A stretch of 10,003 bases of DNA from DAOTVD01 sp034437075 (GCA_034437075.1 DAOTVD010000374.1:1-10003); one strand, 5' to 3'. Counted from the stretch's first letter, positions 1 through 6,864 are shown. Made by a program: numbers and translations. The notes: generated by a model not told the origin, from the letters alone.

Positions 1-1375
1 AGCCTTCGGCCTTCAATTCACCGAGTAGCTTATGCAGGCTGGCGAACACATCCAGAAATGCGGCGGTTCCGGCGTTGCCCAAGTTCGGTGGGAAGTTAAA
101 GAGCACAACCGCCAGCTTTTTCTGCGCGTTGGACTTACGGCGCAAGCGTACCCGGCGCGCGATACGGCGCGCAGCCAGGGCCGATTCAGCATCCAGGGCG
201 GCGAAACCGTCGCCGCTGTGGGTTGGCCCGCCATAGATGACCGGTTCGGTCACGCCGTCCAGTTCTGGCAAGGCGATATTCAGCGCGGTCTGCATCGGGT
301 TCAGGCCGACCTCATTCGGTGCCCAGTCTTCGACGTACTGAAACCCCAGCGGGATCATATCGTAATACGGGATGTCGAGGTCGCTCAGCGCTTCGACGGC
401 TTGGTCGGGGCGACTGCCTGCCGGGCCACCCACCAGCGGAAAGCCCATGCCATTCGCGACGGCATCGGCAGGCGGTAAGCCGCTGTCGGCAGTCAAAAAG
501 GTCTGCATGGCGGGGCGGAAATCTAGCATGGCGCTATAGACCGTGCGCGCTTCGAGACCTTGCGCTTCCAGGTTACGGATAAGCGCGTCCAGATGGGCCG
601 TGTTGCCGCTCAGGATCACCGCGCGATGGATCAGAATCCCCACGACGCCGTTAAAGCCTTCGACAGGCTGGCGACGTTTATTGCGCCATTTAGCATAATC
701 TGCCGCATCGGCGAAGGGGTCGCCCGCGTCAGGATGATAAATCGCCGCGTCGGGATAAGGCATGGCATCCTGGGCGGGCAGATGGTCGTAGCCGGGGACG
801 TAACGCGCCAACAAGAGGGCCATCATGCGCTGCAAATTCTCCGGCGAGCTATGCAGCCAATAATCATGCATGGCGATAAACGTATGCAGGTCGCGCACCT
901 GGCCGGGCACGTACTTCATGAGCTTGGTCAGGTTGCGGATGAGCGCGGTCTGGCGATAGCCTTCTTTTTTGCCGTCCTTCTTGGGGCGTAGCTTGCTCAT
1001 CCAGCGCTTGACGAGGCCGGGTTCCTCGTCGTCGTCGTTGCTCTTGTTGAATTTGGCCATATTCAGCTTGCCGACGTGCGTGCAATAGATGATGGCCGGG
1101 TTGCTGGTGATAACGCAGGTGGGCGTGTCGGTTTCGCCCAAAATGCGCTGCATAGGCCGGACGTATTCTTCGCCGAAGATCATGCAGCCAAAGACGAAAT
1201 CGGCTTCGTTCACGTCGCGTTCCAGGCGCGCCCACTTGGCCTCATCCCACAGGCCGGTGGTGCTGTAGAGCGCCAGGCTCATTTCGGTGTCGTGGTTGCG
1301 GTGGAGGATGCGCGCGGCTTCGCGCAGAGCGGCGTTGTGGCCGCCGTCCATGGTGATATAGACAAACTTGGGCAT
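1..1375 (-). CDS. bchH: Magnesium chelatase subunit H (BchH), N-terminal part, runs off left edge
   Basis: BchH is the large subunit of magnesium chelatase; it binds protoporphyrin IX and is the site of Mg2+ insertion in bacteriochlorophyll synthesis, in the cytoplasm. I translated the minus strand from the ATG at 1373-1375 and found 458 open codons to the window edge, about 40% of the usual ~1200 residues. The protein starts MPKFVYITMDGGHNAALREA, matching the N-terminal domain (DUF3479) of BchH/ChlH, which CobN lacks. Further family landmarks are GFPLVGGPAGSRP near residue 315, ALPELDGVTEPVIYGG near 368 and VVLFNFPPNLGNAGTAAFLD near 423. The start is supported by GGAG seven bases upstream (ATTACGGAGCGCCACC before ATG) and by 16-nt spacing from the bchI stop, which suggests one transcript. 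Chloroflexus-type genomes carry BchH paralogues (BchS, BchT), so the exact paralogue is open; the family assignment is firm. Confidence 0.93.
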   Translation of the reverse strand, partial: MPKFVYITMDGGHNAALREAARILHRNHDTEMSLALYSTTGLWDEAKWARLERDVNEADFVFGCMIFGEEYVRPMQRILGETDTPTCVITSNPAIIYCTHVGKLNMAKFNKSNDDDEEPGLVKRWMSKLRPKKDGKKEGYRQTALIRNLTKLMKYVPGQVRDLHTFIAMHDYWLHSSPENLQRMMALLLARYVPGYDHLPAQDAMPYPDAAIYHPDAGDPFADAADYAKWRNKRRQPVEGFNGVVGILIHRAVILSGNTAHLDALIRNLEAQGLEARTVYSAMLDFRPAMQTFLTADSGLPPADAVANGMGFPLVGGPAGSRPDQAVEALSDLDIPYYDMIPLGFQYVEDWAPNEVGLNPMQTALNIALPELDGVTEPVIYGGPTHSGDGFAALDAESALAARRIARRVRLRRKSNAQKKLAVVLFNFPPNLGNAGTAAFLDVFASLHKLLGELKAEG

Positions 1376-1391
1376 GGTGGCGCTCCGTAAT

Positions 1392-2465
1392 TTATTTGCT
1401 TTGGATGGGTGCTTCGATGATCTCGGCGACAGCGCGCCGAACGCGGGCGTCATCCCCGGCGCTTTCGAGCGGGTCTTTGCGCAGGCGATGCTGAAGGGCC
1501 AGCGTCGCGACACTGGCAATGTCTTGGGGCGTTGTATGGAGCTTATTGTTGAACGCGGCTTGCGCCACCGCCGCGCGGCACAGGGTCAACTCACCGCGAT
1601 GGCCATCCACGGCCAGGGCGGCGCACAAGGCCGCCGCCGCTTCGATGGTGTCGTCGGCCAGTTCCACGGCTGGCAGGTTGCGCTTAGCGCGGCTGATCTT
1701 GCGGCGTAACTTGGCTTCTTCTTTGTCCCAGTCCGCCACGAATCTGGCGGGGTCGAGGTCATACGCCCGGCGGCGGCGCACGATTTCAACGCGCTGTTGG
1801 ATGTCTTCAATGGTTTCGATGCGCGCGTGCAAGCCGAAGCGGTCGAGCAATTGCGGGCGCAAATCGCCTTCTTCGGGGTTGCCACTGCCCACCAGCACAA
1901 AACGCGCCGGATGCGCCATGCTGATCCCTTCGCGCTCGACGACGTTCACCCCACTCGCGGCGACATCCAGCAGCAAATCCACCAGATGATCTTCCAGCAG
2001 ATTGACCTCATCGATATAGAGGAAACCGCGATTAGCCCGCGCCAACAACCCCGGCGCGAACGCTTGCACACCATCCACCAGCGCGCGCTCCACGTCCAGC
2101 GAGCCCACGACGCGGTCTTCGGTAGCACCTAGCGGCAAATCCACGACCGGGACGAGGCCGCGCATGCCCTTGAGCGCTTTTCCGGCAGCTAACAACGGCG
2201 CGCAATGCGGGCAGTTCGGCGCGGGCGCGTCGGGGTCGCAGTTATACGGACACCCTTTGACGCGGCGCATCTGGGGCAACAGGGCGGCCAGGGCGCGTAC
2301 AGCGGTGCTTTTGCCCGTCCCACGATGGCCCATGACCATCACACCCCCAATGGCGGGGTCGATGACACACAGCAACAACGCGCGCTTGAGGTCATCCTGG
2401 CCGACGATGGCCGTAAATGGAAAGTTAGCCGTTTCGGGTGGGGTTTTGCCATTCGCGGAAGGCAT
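1392..2465 (-). CDS. bchI: Magnesium chelatase AAA+ ATPase subunit I (BchI)
   Basis: BchI forms an ATPase ring with BchD that drives Mg2+ insertion into protoporphyrin IX on BchH. The 357 residues are full length. Motifs in order: FPFTAIVGQDDLKRALLL at the N-terminus; Walker A GHRGTGKS at 46-53; DLPLGATEDRVVGSLD around 109-124; Walker B with FLYIDEVNLLEDH at 148-160; sensor 1 and arginine-finger region VGSGNPEEGDLRPQLLDRFG at 192-211; sensor 2 GHRGELTLCRAA at 288-299. The order and spacing match proteobacterial BchI closely, so this is not the general ComM/YifB-type Mg-chelatase-like protein. An unusual feature is the cysteine set C72-x3-C76-x8-C85-x2-C88 in the segment just after Walker A, a possible metal or redox site. 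The ATG at 2463-2465 has no strong Shine-Dalgarno, but it precedes the conserved domain at the normal distance. bchH follows after 16 nt; bchD is not in the window. Confidence 0.96.
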   Translation of the reverse strand: MPSANGKTPPETANFPFTAIVGQDDLKRALLLCVIDPAIGGVMVMGHRGTGKSTAVRALAALLPQMRRVKGCPYNCDPDAPAPNCPHCAPLLAAGKALKGMRGLVPVVDLPLGATEDRVVGSLDVERALVDGVQAFAPGLLARANRGFLYIDEVNLLEDHLVDLLLDVAASGVNVVEREGISMAHPARFVLVGSGNPEEGDLRPQLLDRFGLHARIETIEDIQQRVEIVRRRRAYDLDPARFVADWDKEEAKLRRKISRAKRNLPAVELADDTIEAAAALCAALAVDGHRGELTLCRAAVAQAAFNNKLHTTPQDIASVATLALQHRLRKDPLESAGDDARVRRAVAEIIEAPIQSK

Positions 2466-2504
2466 AAGCAGATTGCTTTCGGTTGGTTCGCGGATGCGAA
2501 AAGG

Positions 2505-2557
2505 TGTCGTACAGCATATGCTAAAAAAACTTGTACGACAGAGTTTGTACTACAGAG
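2505..2557 (-). promoter_or_regulatory. Cluster of three TGT-N3-ACA motifs in the bchI leader (putative operator)
   Basis: Plus-strand reading gives TGTCGTACA at 2505-2513, TGTACGACA at 2532-2540 and TGTACTACA at 2546-2554. The first two are exact reverse complements, a 9-bp inverted repeat with an 18-nt spacer. The second and third lie in a 13-bp direct repeat (TTGTACGACAGAG at 2531-2543, TTGTACTACAGAG at 2545-2557, one mismatch). The spacer holds a separate palindrome, AGCATATGCT, at 2513-2522. The cluster sits 40-92 nt upstream of the bchI start in an AT-rich stretch. A repressor or light/redox regulator site is the natural reading. It does not fit the CrtJ/PpsR consensus TGT-N12-ACA in spacing, so the regulator is unknown. 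The inverted pair could instead form an RNA stem in the leader. Confidence 0.5.
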
Positions 2558-2586
2558 ATAATGAAAAACATTTCTCAGGACAGAAA
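2558..2586 (-). promoter_or_regulatory. Weak candidate promoter for bchI-bchH
   Basis: On the minus strand a -10-like CATTAT (2558-2563) lies 17 bp from a poor -35-like TTTCTG (2581-2586), giving a predicted start near 2551. If right, the three TGT-N3-ACA motifs would overlap or directly follow the transcription start, as expected for a repressor site. The -10 matches 4 of 6 consensus bases and the -35 only 2 of 6, so this is tentative. Confidence 0.25.
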
Positions 2587-2712
2587 CAAACAAAGACATC
2601 TTTTTCATTGTAACGAGGGGGGCAGGGCGCGCTACAGTGCTAGATAGCATACCCTAAAGGTGTGGAATGGCACCTGGGGCACCATTTGGCGGGTGGCCGA
2701 TAAGCGCGTAGA
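2587..2712. other. Gene-free spacer between bchI leader and GC-run repeat
   Basis: This is the middle of the 328-bp stretch (2466-2793) between bchI and the GH57 gene. It holds an AT-rich segment to about 2612 (including TTTTTCATTGTAACGAGG), then more GC-rich sequence. I see no convincing open reading frame, tRNA or strong hairpin in it. Part of it may be the upstream promoter region of bchI. Confidence 0.5.
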
Positions 2713-2754
2713 TAAGTACTCCCCCCAAATGGGGGGAGCTAGAGGGGGGTAAAA
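2713..2754 (+). repeat. GC-run palindromic intergenic repeat, copy A
   Basis: A 42-bp unit containing CTCCCCCC (2719-2726), a 4-nt AAAT loop and GGGGGGAG (2731-2738), followed by CTAGAGGGGGGTAAAA. A near-identical unit in the same orientation is at 9641-9684; they differ at the base before the C-rich arm and in the loop (AAAT against GAATTC). The C6 run could pair with either of two G6 runs (2731-2736 or 2744-2749). The unit lies about 40 nt past the GH57 stop codon and may act as a 3'-end hairpin for that gene, but no U-tract follows on the minus strand. Confidence 0.8.
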
Positions 2755-2793
2755 ATTAAATCTGCTTGACGTAGCACGCCAGCGAGAGCGACC

Positions 2794-4059
2794 TCACCCA
2801 GCGCGCGCGGCCAAGTCTTGTTCTATGCGCGCCATATGCTTTTCGAATTGCTTCACCAATGGCTCGGCCAAGGATTCGGTGAAGGTCGTGGCGAGGTTGG
2901 CCTTAGCCTGATGTTGCATCAAAACCACCGCATAAGCCACTTCCATCAGAATATGGTCATTGCCGATTTGCGGATGGCGTTCCAAGGCATACACATTCGA
3001 CCAAGCCTCTTGTAAGGCGATTTGGCTCTGCAAGAGATGCCGGTATGCGCTGGGGAACTCGCCGCCATAAGCTTGGTTGCGCAAGGCCCAGGCACTCTCG
3101 CCGATTTCATCGCGGAAGATCAGGTCGGCTTCGGGCATAATGCGCTCTAGCGCGGCGTAAAGATCGCGCTGGCGTGGGCTTATGTCGGGCGCTTGGTATG
3201 GCAACACGCCAATGGTCGCGCGGGGGCCGTCATACGCGGCATAATATTGTTCCAGCGTCACGGGCTCGTAACCACACGCGCGCGCCTCATGCGAGAGCAA
3301 ATATTGCACGAAAGCCGCTTCGGCCATGTGCGCGCCGCCGATTTCTTCGCCATCGAGGTACAGCAGCGTCAGCGGCCCGGCGAAACGACAATGGCTCAAT
3401 AATTCGGTACGCGCCCAATATCCCGCACCGCCCCGCTCGACCATTTCTTTTTGCATGCTGGTCGTCAGCGCATCATCCACCACGAAGACATCTATCGTGG
3501 TGCCATTGGGCAATGCCACTTGATACGGCCCGGCGCCGCCGCGCTCCGGCAGGCCCTCCACCTGATGCACGCGCAGCAAGGTATAGCGAAAGCCCGCATC
3601 CGCCGCCGCTTGCAACGTGCCCAAATCCGCCGCGAATTCGGGCAAGAAAACCCCCTGCGGCACTATCCCAAAGCGCTTGATGGCCGCGTTACGCCCCCAT
3701 ACCAACTGCGTGAGGCGATCCCGCGCGGGCAAGAGTGGCAACGGCGCGGGATGCAAAGGCGTGGCCAACACATTGCTGACACCATTCAGCTTTTCATAAG
3801 TCCGCACACTGTTCGTAATCGCGCTATACGTTTCGGAAGCACGCGCGCTCAGCCACTGCATGAAGGTTTCGCTAATATCCAGGCTGAGCCGTTCAAAATT
3901 GCCACGTTGGGCGTTAGGACGATAAATTTCTTCGGTCACGCGCTCATTCCAATTGCGAAACGGCGCCGCGCTGCTTTCACTGCCGATGACGCCGGTCATG
4001 GGGTTGGCGCGCGGCGGATGGTGAAAGTGGGCATGGATACTCAAGCGAAACTTGGTCAC
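2794..4059 (-). CDS. GH57-family glycoside hydrolase-like protein, compact form
   Basis: GH57 enzymes are cytoplasmic retaining alpha-glucan hydrolases, branching enzymes or transglycosidases; the substrate here cannot be read from sequence. The 421 residues show IHAHFHHPPRANP at 8-20 (the HQP-type first motif), SAAPFRNWNERVTEEIYRPN at 30-49 (like the PYHDWNERI-x-ECYxPN segment of the DUF3536-associated GH57 group), GVFLPEFAADL at 136-146 with Glu141 at the nucleophile position, and YLDGEEIGGAHMAE at 234-247 with Asp236 as likely acid/base. There is no signal peptide. Related DUF3536 proteins are, as I recall, nearly twice as long; here most of the C-terminal region is missing or reduced, although the frame is intact. 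The start is GTG at 4057-4059, with GGAG ten bases upstream. A role in glycogen or oligosaccharide handling is inference. Confidence 0.82.
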   Translation of the reverse strand: MTKFRLSIHAHFHHPPRANPMTGVIGSESSAAPFRNWNERVTEEIYRPNAQRGNFERLSLDISETFMQWLSARASETYSAITNSVRTYEKLNGVSNVLATPLHPAPLPLLPARDRLTQLVWGRNAAIKRFGIVPQGVFLPEFAADLGTLQAAADAGFRYTLLRVHQVEGLPERGGAGPYQVALPNGTTIDVFVVDDALTTSMQKEMVERGGAGYWARTELLSHCRFAGPLTLLYLDGEEIGGAHMAEAAFVQYLLSHEARACGYEPVTLEQYYAAYDGPRATIGVLPYQAPDISPRQRDLYAALERIMPEADLIFRDEIGESAWALRNQAYGGEFPSAYRHLLQSQIALQEAWSNVYALERHPQIGNDHILMEVAYAVVLMQHQAKANLATTFTESLAEPLVKQFEKHMARIEQDLAARAG

Positions 4060-4110
4060 GGGGTTCTGACTCCATTTTTTTACATTCTCACACCTATACG
4101 ATACGTGAAA

Positions 4111-4125
4111 TGTGCAAAATGCACA
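4111..4125 (-). promoter_or_regulatory. TGTGCA-AAA-TGCACA palindrome upstream of the GH57 gene
   Basis: A perfect 6-bp inverted repeat with a 3-nt spacer lies 52 nt upstream of the GH57 start, in an AT-rich 101-bp gap. A related half-site, TTGCACAA, is at 4152-4159 just after the dehydrogenase stop, and ATGTGCAG occurs at about 5013-5020 in the dehydrogenase leader. This may be an operator for an unknown dimeric regulator. Confidence 0.35.
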
Positions 4126-4160
4126 AGGATATTTAAATCAACCTTAACGAATTGCACAAA

Positions 4161-4988
4161 TTAGCGCTGCATGGCTCGTGCAATCGCCCAATCACGGAGC
4201 GGCACCGGCAAGATTTCTAACCAGGCGCGCAAGCGCGAAGGCCAGTCGATAACATAGCGCGCGCGCGGTCGCCGTGCGGTTAAGGCGTGCTCCACCGCCC
4301 GCGCGACGCGCTCCGGCGGCATGCCGCCCATTTGAGGGATGGTCTTTTGCAGCCAGCGCAGGGTCCGCCCGTAATACGCCCACGCCTCGGGGGGGTAATC
4401 CGCGAACATAGCGTCCGCGTCGCCTTCCGCCTTGGCCCAGATGGGCGTGCGCACCGCGCCCGGCTCGATGATGCTCACGTGCATCCCAAACGGGCGCAGT
4501 TCCAAGCGCAGCGCATCGTTCAGCCCCTCTAACGCAAATTTCGACGCGCAATAGGCCCCAAAATAGGGGATGCTATTGACCCCACCCATCGAGCTCATAT
4601 GCACCACCCGCCCCCGTGCGGGGCGCAGCAGCGGCAAAAAAGCTTGCGTCACGGCCACCTGCCCGATCACGTTAATTTCCATATGACGCCGCACGTCTTC
4701 TAGGGGGGCGAACTCTAGCGGGCCGGGGTAAGCCACCCCGGCGTTATTCACCAGCCCATGCAGGCTTCCGGCCACCTGCGCGACCTCTTGCACGGCCTGC
4801 GCGATCACCTCCGGCTGCGTAACGTCTATAAATAGCGGATGCACGCCCGGAATCTGCGCGGCCAGCCGTTCGGCATCTGCCGCCTTGCGCACCCCCGCAA
4901 AGACGTTGAATCCCCGCCCCGCCAAATGCGCCGCGCAAGCCGCGCCGATACCCGTCGATGCCCCAGTAATGACGACGCTGGATGCCAT
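4161..4988 (-). CDS. Classical short-chain dehydrogenase/reductase (SDR)
   Basis: A cytoplasmic NAD(P)-dependent oxidoreductase of 275 residues, a little longer than the usual 250 for classical SDRs. Motifs: cofactor loop TGASTGIG at 8-15; NNAG at 81-84; catalytic Asn106 in EINVIG; the serine in HMSSMGG at 132/133; and YCASK at 146-150 giving Tyr146 and Lys150. EPGAVRTP at 175-182 is the usual post-catalytic segment. Arg34 after the second strand (FAGVRKA) hints at NADP(H). The C-terminal extension (about 205-275) resembles retinol or 17beta-hydroxysteroid dehydrogenase-like SDRs, but the substrate cannot be deduced. The ATG at 4986-4988 follows AAAGGGACAAG, a good ribosome site. The gene is divergent from the propeller gene at 5122 and is 101 bp upstream of the GH57 gene on the same strand; co-transcription with it is possible but unproven. 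Confidence 0.92.
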   Translation of the reverse strand: MASSVVITGASTGIGAACAAHLAGRGFNVFAGVRKAADAERLAAQIPGVHPLFIDVTQPEVIAQAVQEVAQVAGSLHGLVNNAGVAYPGPLEFAPLEDVRRHMEINVIGQVAVTQAFLPLLRPARGRVVHMSSMGGVNSIPYFGAYCASKFALEGLNDALRLELRPFGMHVSIIEPGAVRTPIWAKAEGDADAMFADYPPEAWAYYGRTLRWLQKTIPQMGGMPPERVARAVEHALTARRPRARYVIDWPSRLRAWLEILPVPLRDWAIARAMQR

Positions 4989-5121
4989 CTTGTCCCTTTC
5001 ATATCATCTTGTAATGTGCAGAATTGTAATTGTATCCTGCCTTCACGCCCAAACCGCCCGCCCACAATCCCCGCCCTTGCGCTACAATGAGGCGGTTATC
5101 CACCAAAACGCGGAGGGAATG
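4989..5121. promoter_or_regulatory. Divergent promoter region between SDR and beta-propeller genes
   Basis: The two genes here start in opposite directions, so both promoters should lie in these 133 bp. On the minus strand two abutting TACAAT hexamers (5023-5028 and 5029-5034) are candidate -10 boxes for the dehydrogenase. On the plus strand TACAAT at 5083-5088 is a candidate -10 for the propeller gene. None has a recognisable -35 at 16-18 bp, so exact promoter calls are weak. Confidence 0.35.
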
Positions 5122-6357
5122 ATGCTGCGCGGTTTTACGATCATTCTATTGTTGCTGAGTATGGTGGCCTTGGGCCTGACGGCGCCGGCCCGGGCCCAAC
5201 GCGAGCCTGGCGACCTAGTCGCGCTGGCCTATGTGCGCGAAGGTACGGTCGCGCTGGCAGATGCCACCGGCGAATTTTTGACCGCCACCGGCCCGGCACT
5301 TGCGCCCTGGCAATCGGCAAAATTATTCCGGTCACCCGATGGCGATGCGCTGTACGTCGCCACCCGGCAAGGCTTGTTCGTCACCGGGGCCGAAGGCGGC
5401 GCGGCGGTGCGTTTGCCCGGCGAATTTGGCCTGACCGTAACCATCGCGCGGCATGGTGGTGTCTTGTATAACCTGGATACCGAAAACATTCAGGAACTTG
5501 AAAATAACTTGGCGGCGTTCCCTTTACGCGAGACCAACGTTAACAATCTGGAAGGCGGGCGCGGGCGCCTGCTGACTTACCTAGGTGCGTATGACCTGGG
5601 CACGGCCAATGTGAACGCCGCTGGCGCGGCGGCGCTGTATGCGCGCGATGCAGGCTTGCTCAACGGCGGACGCCCGCGCATTTACCCGACCTATGGCGGA
5701 TCGCTATTCTATAGTTGCTGTTTCCCGCAACCAGGCATGTATTTGCTCGAACTTGGCTCGTTGACCATCACGGAATATGACCCGAGCTATATCACGGGCG
5801 CTTCAGCGCTCAATGCGACCGCCTCGCGCCTGGCCGCTCCGACGACAGACGGCCTCATCCGCATTATCGACCTCATCAGCTCGGGGTCGCGCGATTATGT
5901 CATCGATGTGCCGGGCGGGGTTGGGCCAATTGAGCGCATGGCCTGGTCGCTGGACGAAAGCAGCCTGTTTTTCATCAGTCGCTTGACGCCCAATCAACCG
6001 CTCGAACTGCTGCCCAGCGTCACCTACCCGGCGGATACGCGCAGCGCGCGCGGGGTGCTGTGGCGGCTCGATCTGGTAACGGGGCGCACGACGGAGGTCG
6101 CGCAAATGGGTGATGTTTATGGGGTATCGTCCTTGGCGGTGACGGGGCGCTATGTCTTCGCGGTGGCGGTGGAGCCCAACCGCGCGTTGGTCGAAGCCTT
6201 GAACATGGGTGCGCTACCGCCGGACATCCAGCCCAACGACCCCGCTCTGGATGCGTATAACCCGCGCACGGTGCTCTGGCGGGTCGATCTGAGCGATAAT
6301 AGCTTGCTGGCCATGGATGAAGGCATCTGGGGCGTGGTAGCTCGCCCAGCAGGTTAG
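5122..6357 (+). CDS. Exported beta-propeller-like protein, function unknown
   Basis: The 411-residue product begins with a signal peptide (MLRGFTIILLLLSMVALGLT, then APARA) likely cut by signal peptidase I after A25; there is no lipobox cysteine. The rest has short repeats typical of a WD40/TolB-like propeller: SPDGDALYVATRQGLFV at 71-87, AWSLDESSLFFIS at 274-286, GVLWRLDL at 311-318 and TVLWRVDL at 383-390. I see no catalytic motif. A CC pair at 199-200 (LFYSCCFPQPG) is unusual. Two tandem ATGs exist at 5119 and 5122. GGAGG at 5112-5116 is only 2 nt from the first but 5 nt from the second, so I chose the second; the frame stays open upstream but has no signal-peptide logic there. A periplasmic or surface role is inference. 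The stop overlaps that of the convergent gene at 6354. Confidence 0.75.
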   Translation: MLRGFTIILLLLSMVALGLTAPARAQREPGDLVALAYVREGTVALADATGEFLTATGPALAPWQSAKLFRSPDGDALYVATRQGLFVTGAEGGAAVRLPGEFGLTVTIARHGGVLYNLDTENIQELENNLAAFPLRETNVNNLEGGRGRLLTYLGAYDLGTANVNAAGAAALYARDAGLLNGGRPRIYPTYGGSLFYSCCFPQPGMYLLELGSLTITEYDPSYITGASALNATASRLAAPTTDGLIRIIDLISSGSRDYVIDVPGGVGPIERMAWSLDESSLFFISRLTPNQPLELLPSVTYPADTRSARGVLWRLDLVTGRTTEVAQMGDVYGVSSLAVTGRYVFAVAVEPNRALVEALNMGALPPDIQPNDPALDAYNPRTVLWRVDLSDNSLLAMDEGIWGVVARPAG

Positions 6358-6803
6358 TCGGGTTCGTCCCCCGTCAGATAAATTGAATCGGGATTGTCGC
6401 GGGCATCCTTCACCATGCGGATGAGTTCGGCTTCACCCGGCCCGCCGCCATTATCTCGCCAGAAACGAAAAAACCAGCGCAGCGTATTCTGAAAGCCGAT
6501 AATGGCCTCTTTGTTATCCAAGGGCGGGACTTTCTGGTGAAGCTGGCCCATCACCTGGCGGCGGTCTTCCTCCGAAATTTCGGGCATACTGCCCATGATG
6601 AACTCCGCGCGCAGCAAAAACAGTTCGCGCTCAATCCCCGGAAAACTGTCGCCAATCTGGCGAATATTGCCCAGATACGCCAGCGTATTCTGGCGCGGTT
6701 CGCCAGATGTATCTCGAAAACTTTCCACAAGATAGGCATCATGAAAACTGACATCTGCCGCTTCGCTGTTTCTGTGCCCACGCACGATCCACCGTATATA
6801 CAT
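6354..6803 (-). CDS. Conserved hypothetical protein with transposase-N-terminus-like motif
   Basis: A 149-residue soluble protein of unknown function with no signal peptide or membrane segment. The N-terminus MYIRWIVRGHR, then AYLVESFRD (23-31) and PRQNTLAYLGNI (36-47), resembles the short beta-rich start of IS1634-type transposases and stand-alone Chloroflexota homologues, as far as I recall. The remainder is helical and charged, with IERELFLLRAE at 57-67 and LRWFFRFWRDN at 108-118; no DDE residues follow, so it is not a transposase. An in-frame GTG at 6822-6824 would add seven residues, but the family-like MYIRW start and a candidate promoter that would begin transcription near 6825 favour the ATG at 6801-6803. 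Its TAA overlaps the TAG of the convergent propeller gene. Confidence 0.65.
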   Translation of the reverse strand: MYIRWIVRGHRNSEAADVSFHDAYLVESFRDTSGEPRQNTLAYLGNIRQIGDSFPGIERELFLLRAEFIMGSMPEISEEDRRQVMGQLHQKVPPLDNKEAIIGFQNTLRWFFRFWRDNGGGPGEAELIRMVKDARDNPDSIYLTGDEPD

Positions 6804-6831
6804 AATTGATAGGTCTCGGTTCACCAGGGGT

Positions 6832-6861
6832 GTTATAGCTTGCGATACTTCTATTCTACAA
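6832..6861 (-). promoter_or_regulatory. Candidate promoter for the 149-aa hypothetical gene
   Basis: On the minus strand TTGTAG (6856-6861) and TATAAC (6832-6837) are separated by 18 bp. The -10 matches 5 of 6 consensus bases and the -35 matches 3 of 6. The predicted start near 6825 leaves a leader of about 22 nt before the ATG at 6803, but would make the upstream GTG leaderless. Confidence 0.4.
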
Positions 6862-6864
6862 CAT

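Noticed and set aside
864..1235. Minus-strand 123-residue open frame within bchH
   Set aside because: Arginine-rich shifted-frame translation; the BchH frame is open and conserved across the same bases.
2505..2557. CrtJ/PpsR operator (TGT-N12-ACA)
   Set aside because: I checked TGT and ACA pairs in this region at 12-nt spacing and found none; only 3-nt spacing occurs.
2755..2793. Second MITE end near TTGACGTAGCACGC
   Set aside because: It only partly resembles CTGACGTTACGCA, with no matching partner or direct repeat nearby.
3451..4164. 237-codon plus-strand open frame
   Set aside because: Antisense to the GH57 gene, which carries clear family motifs; no recognisable protein signature.
4885..5121. 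Upstream extension of the propeller gene (490 codons in total)
   Set aside because: It would overlap the SDR start and bury the signal peptide about 79 residues in. GGAGG at 5112-5116 supports the ATG at 5122.
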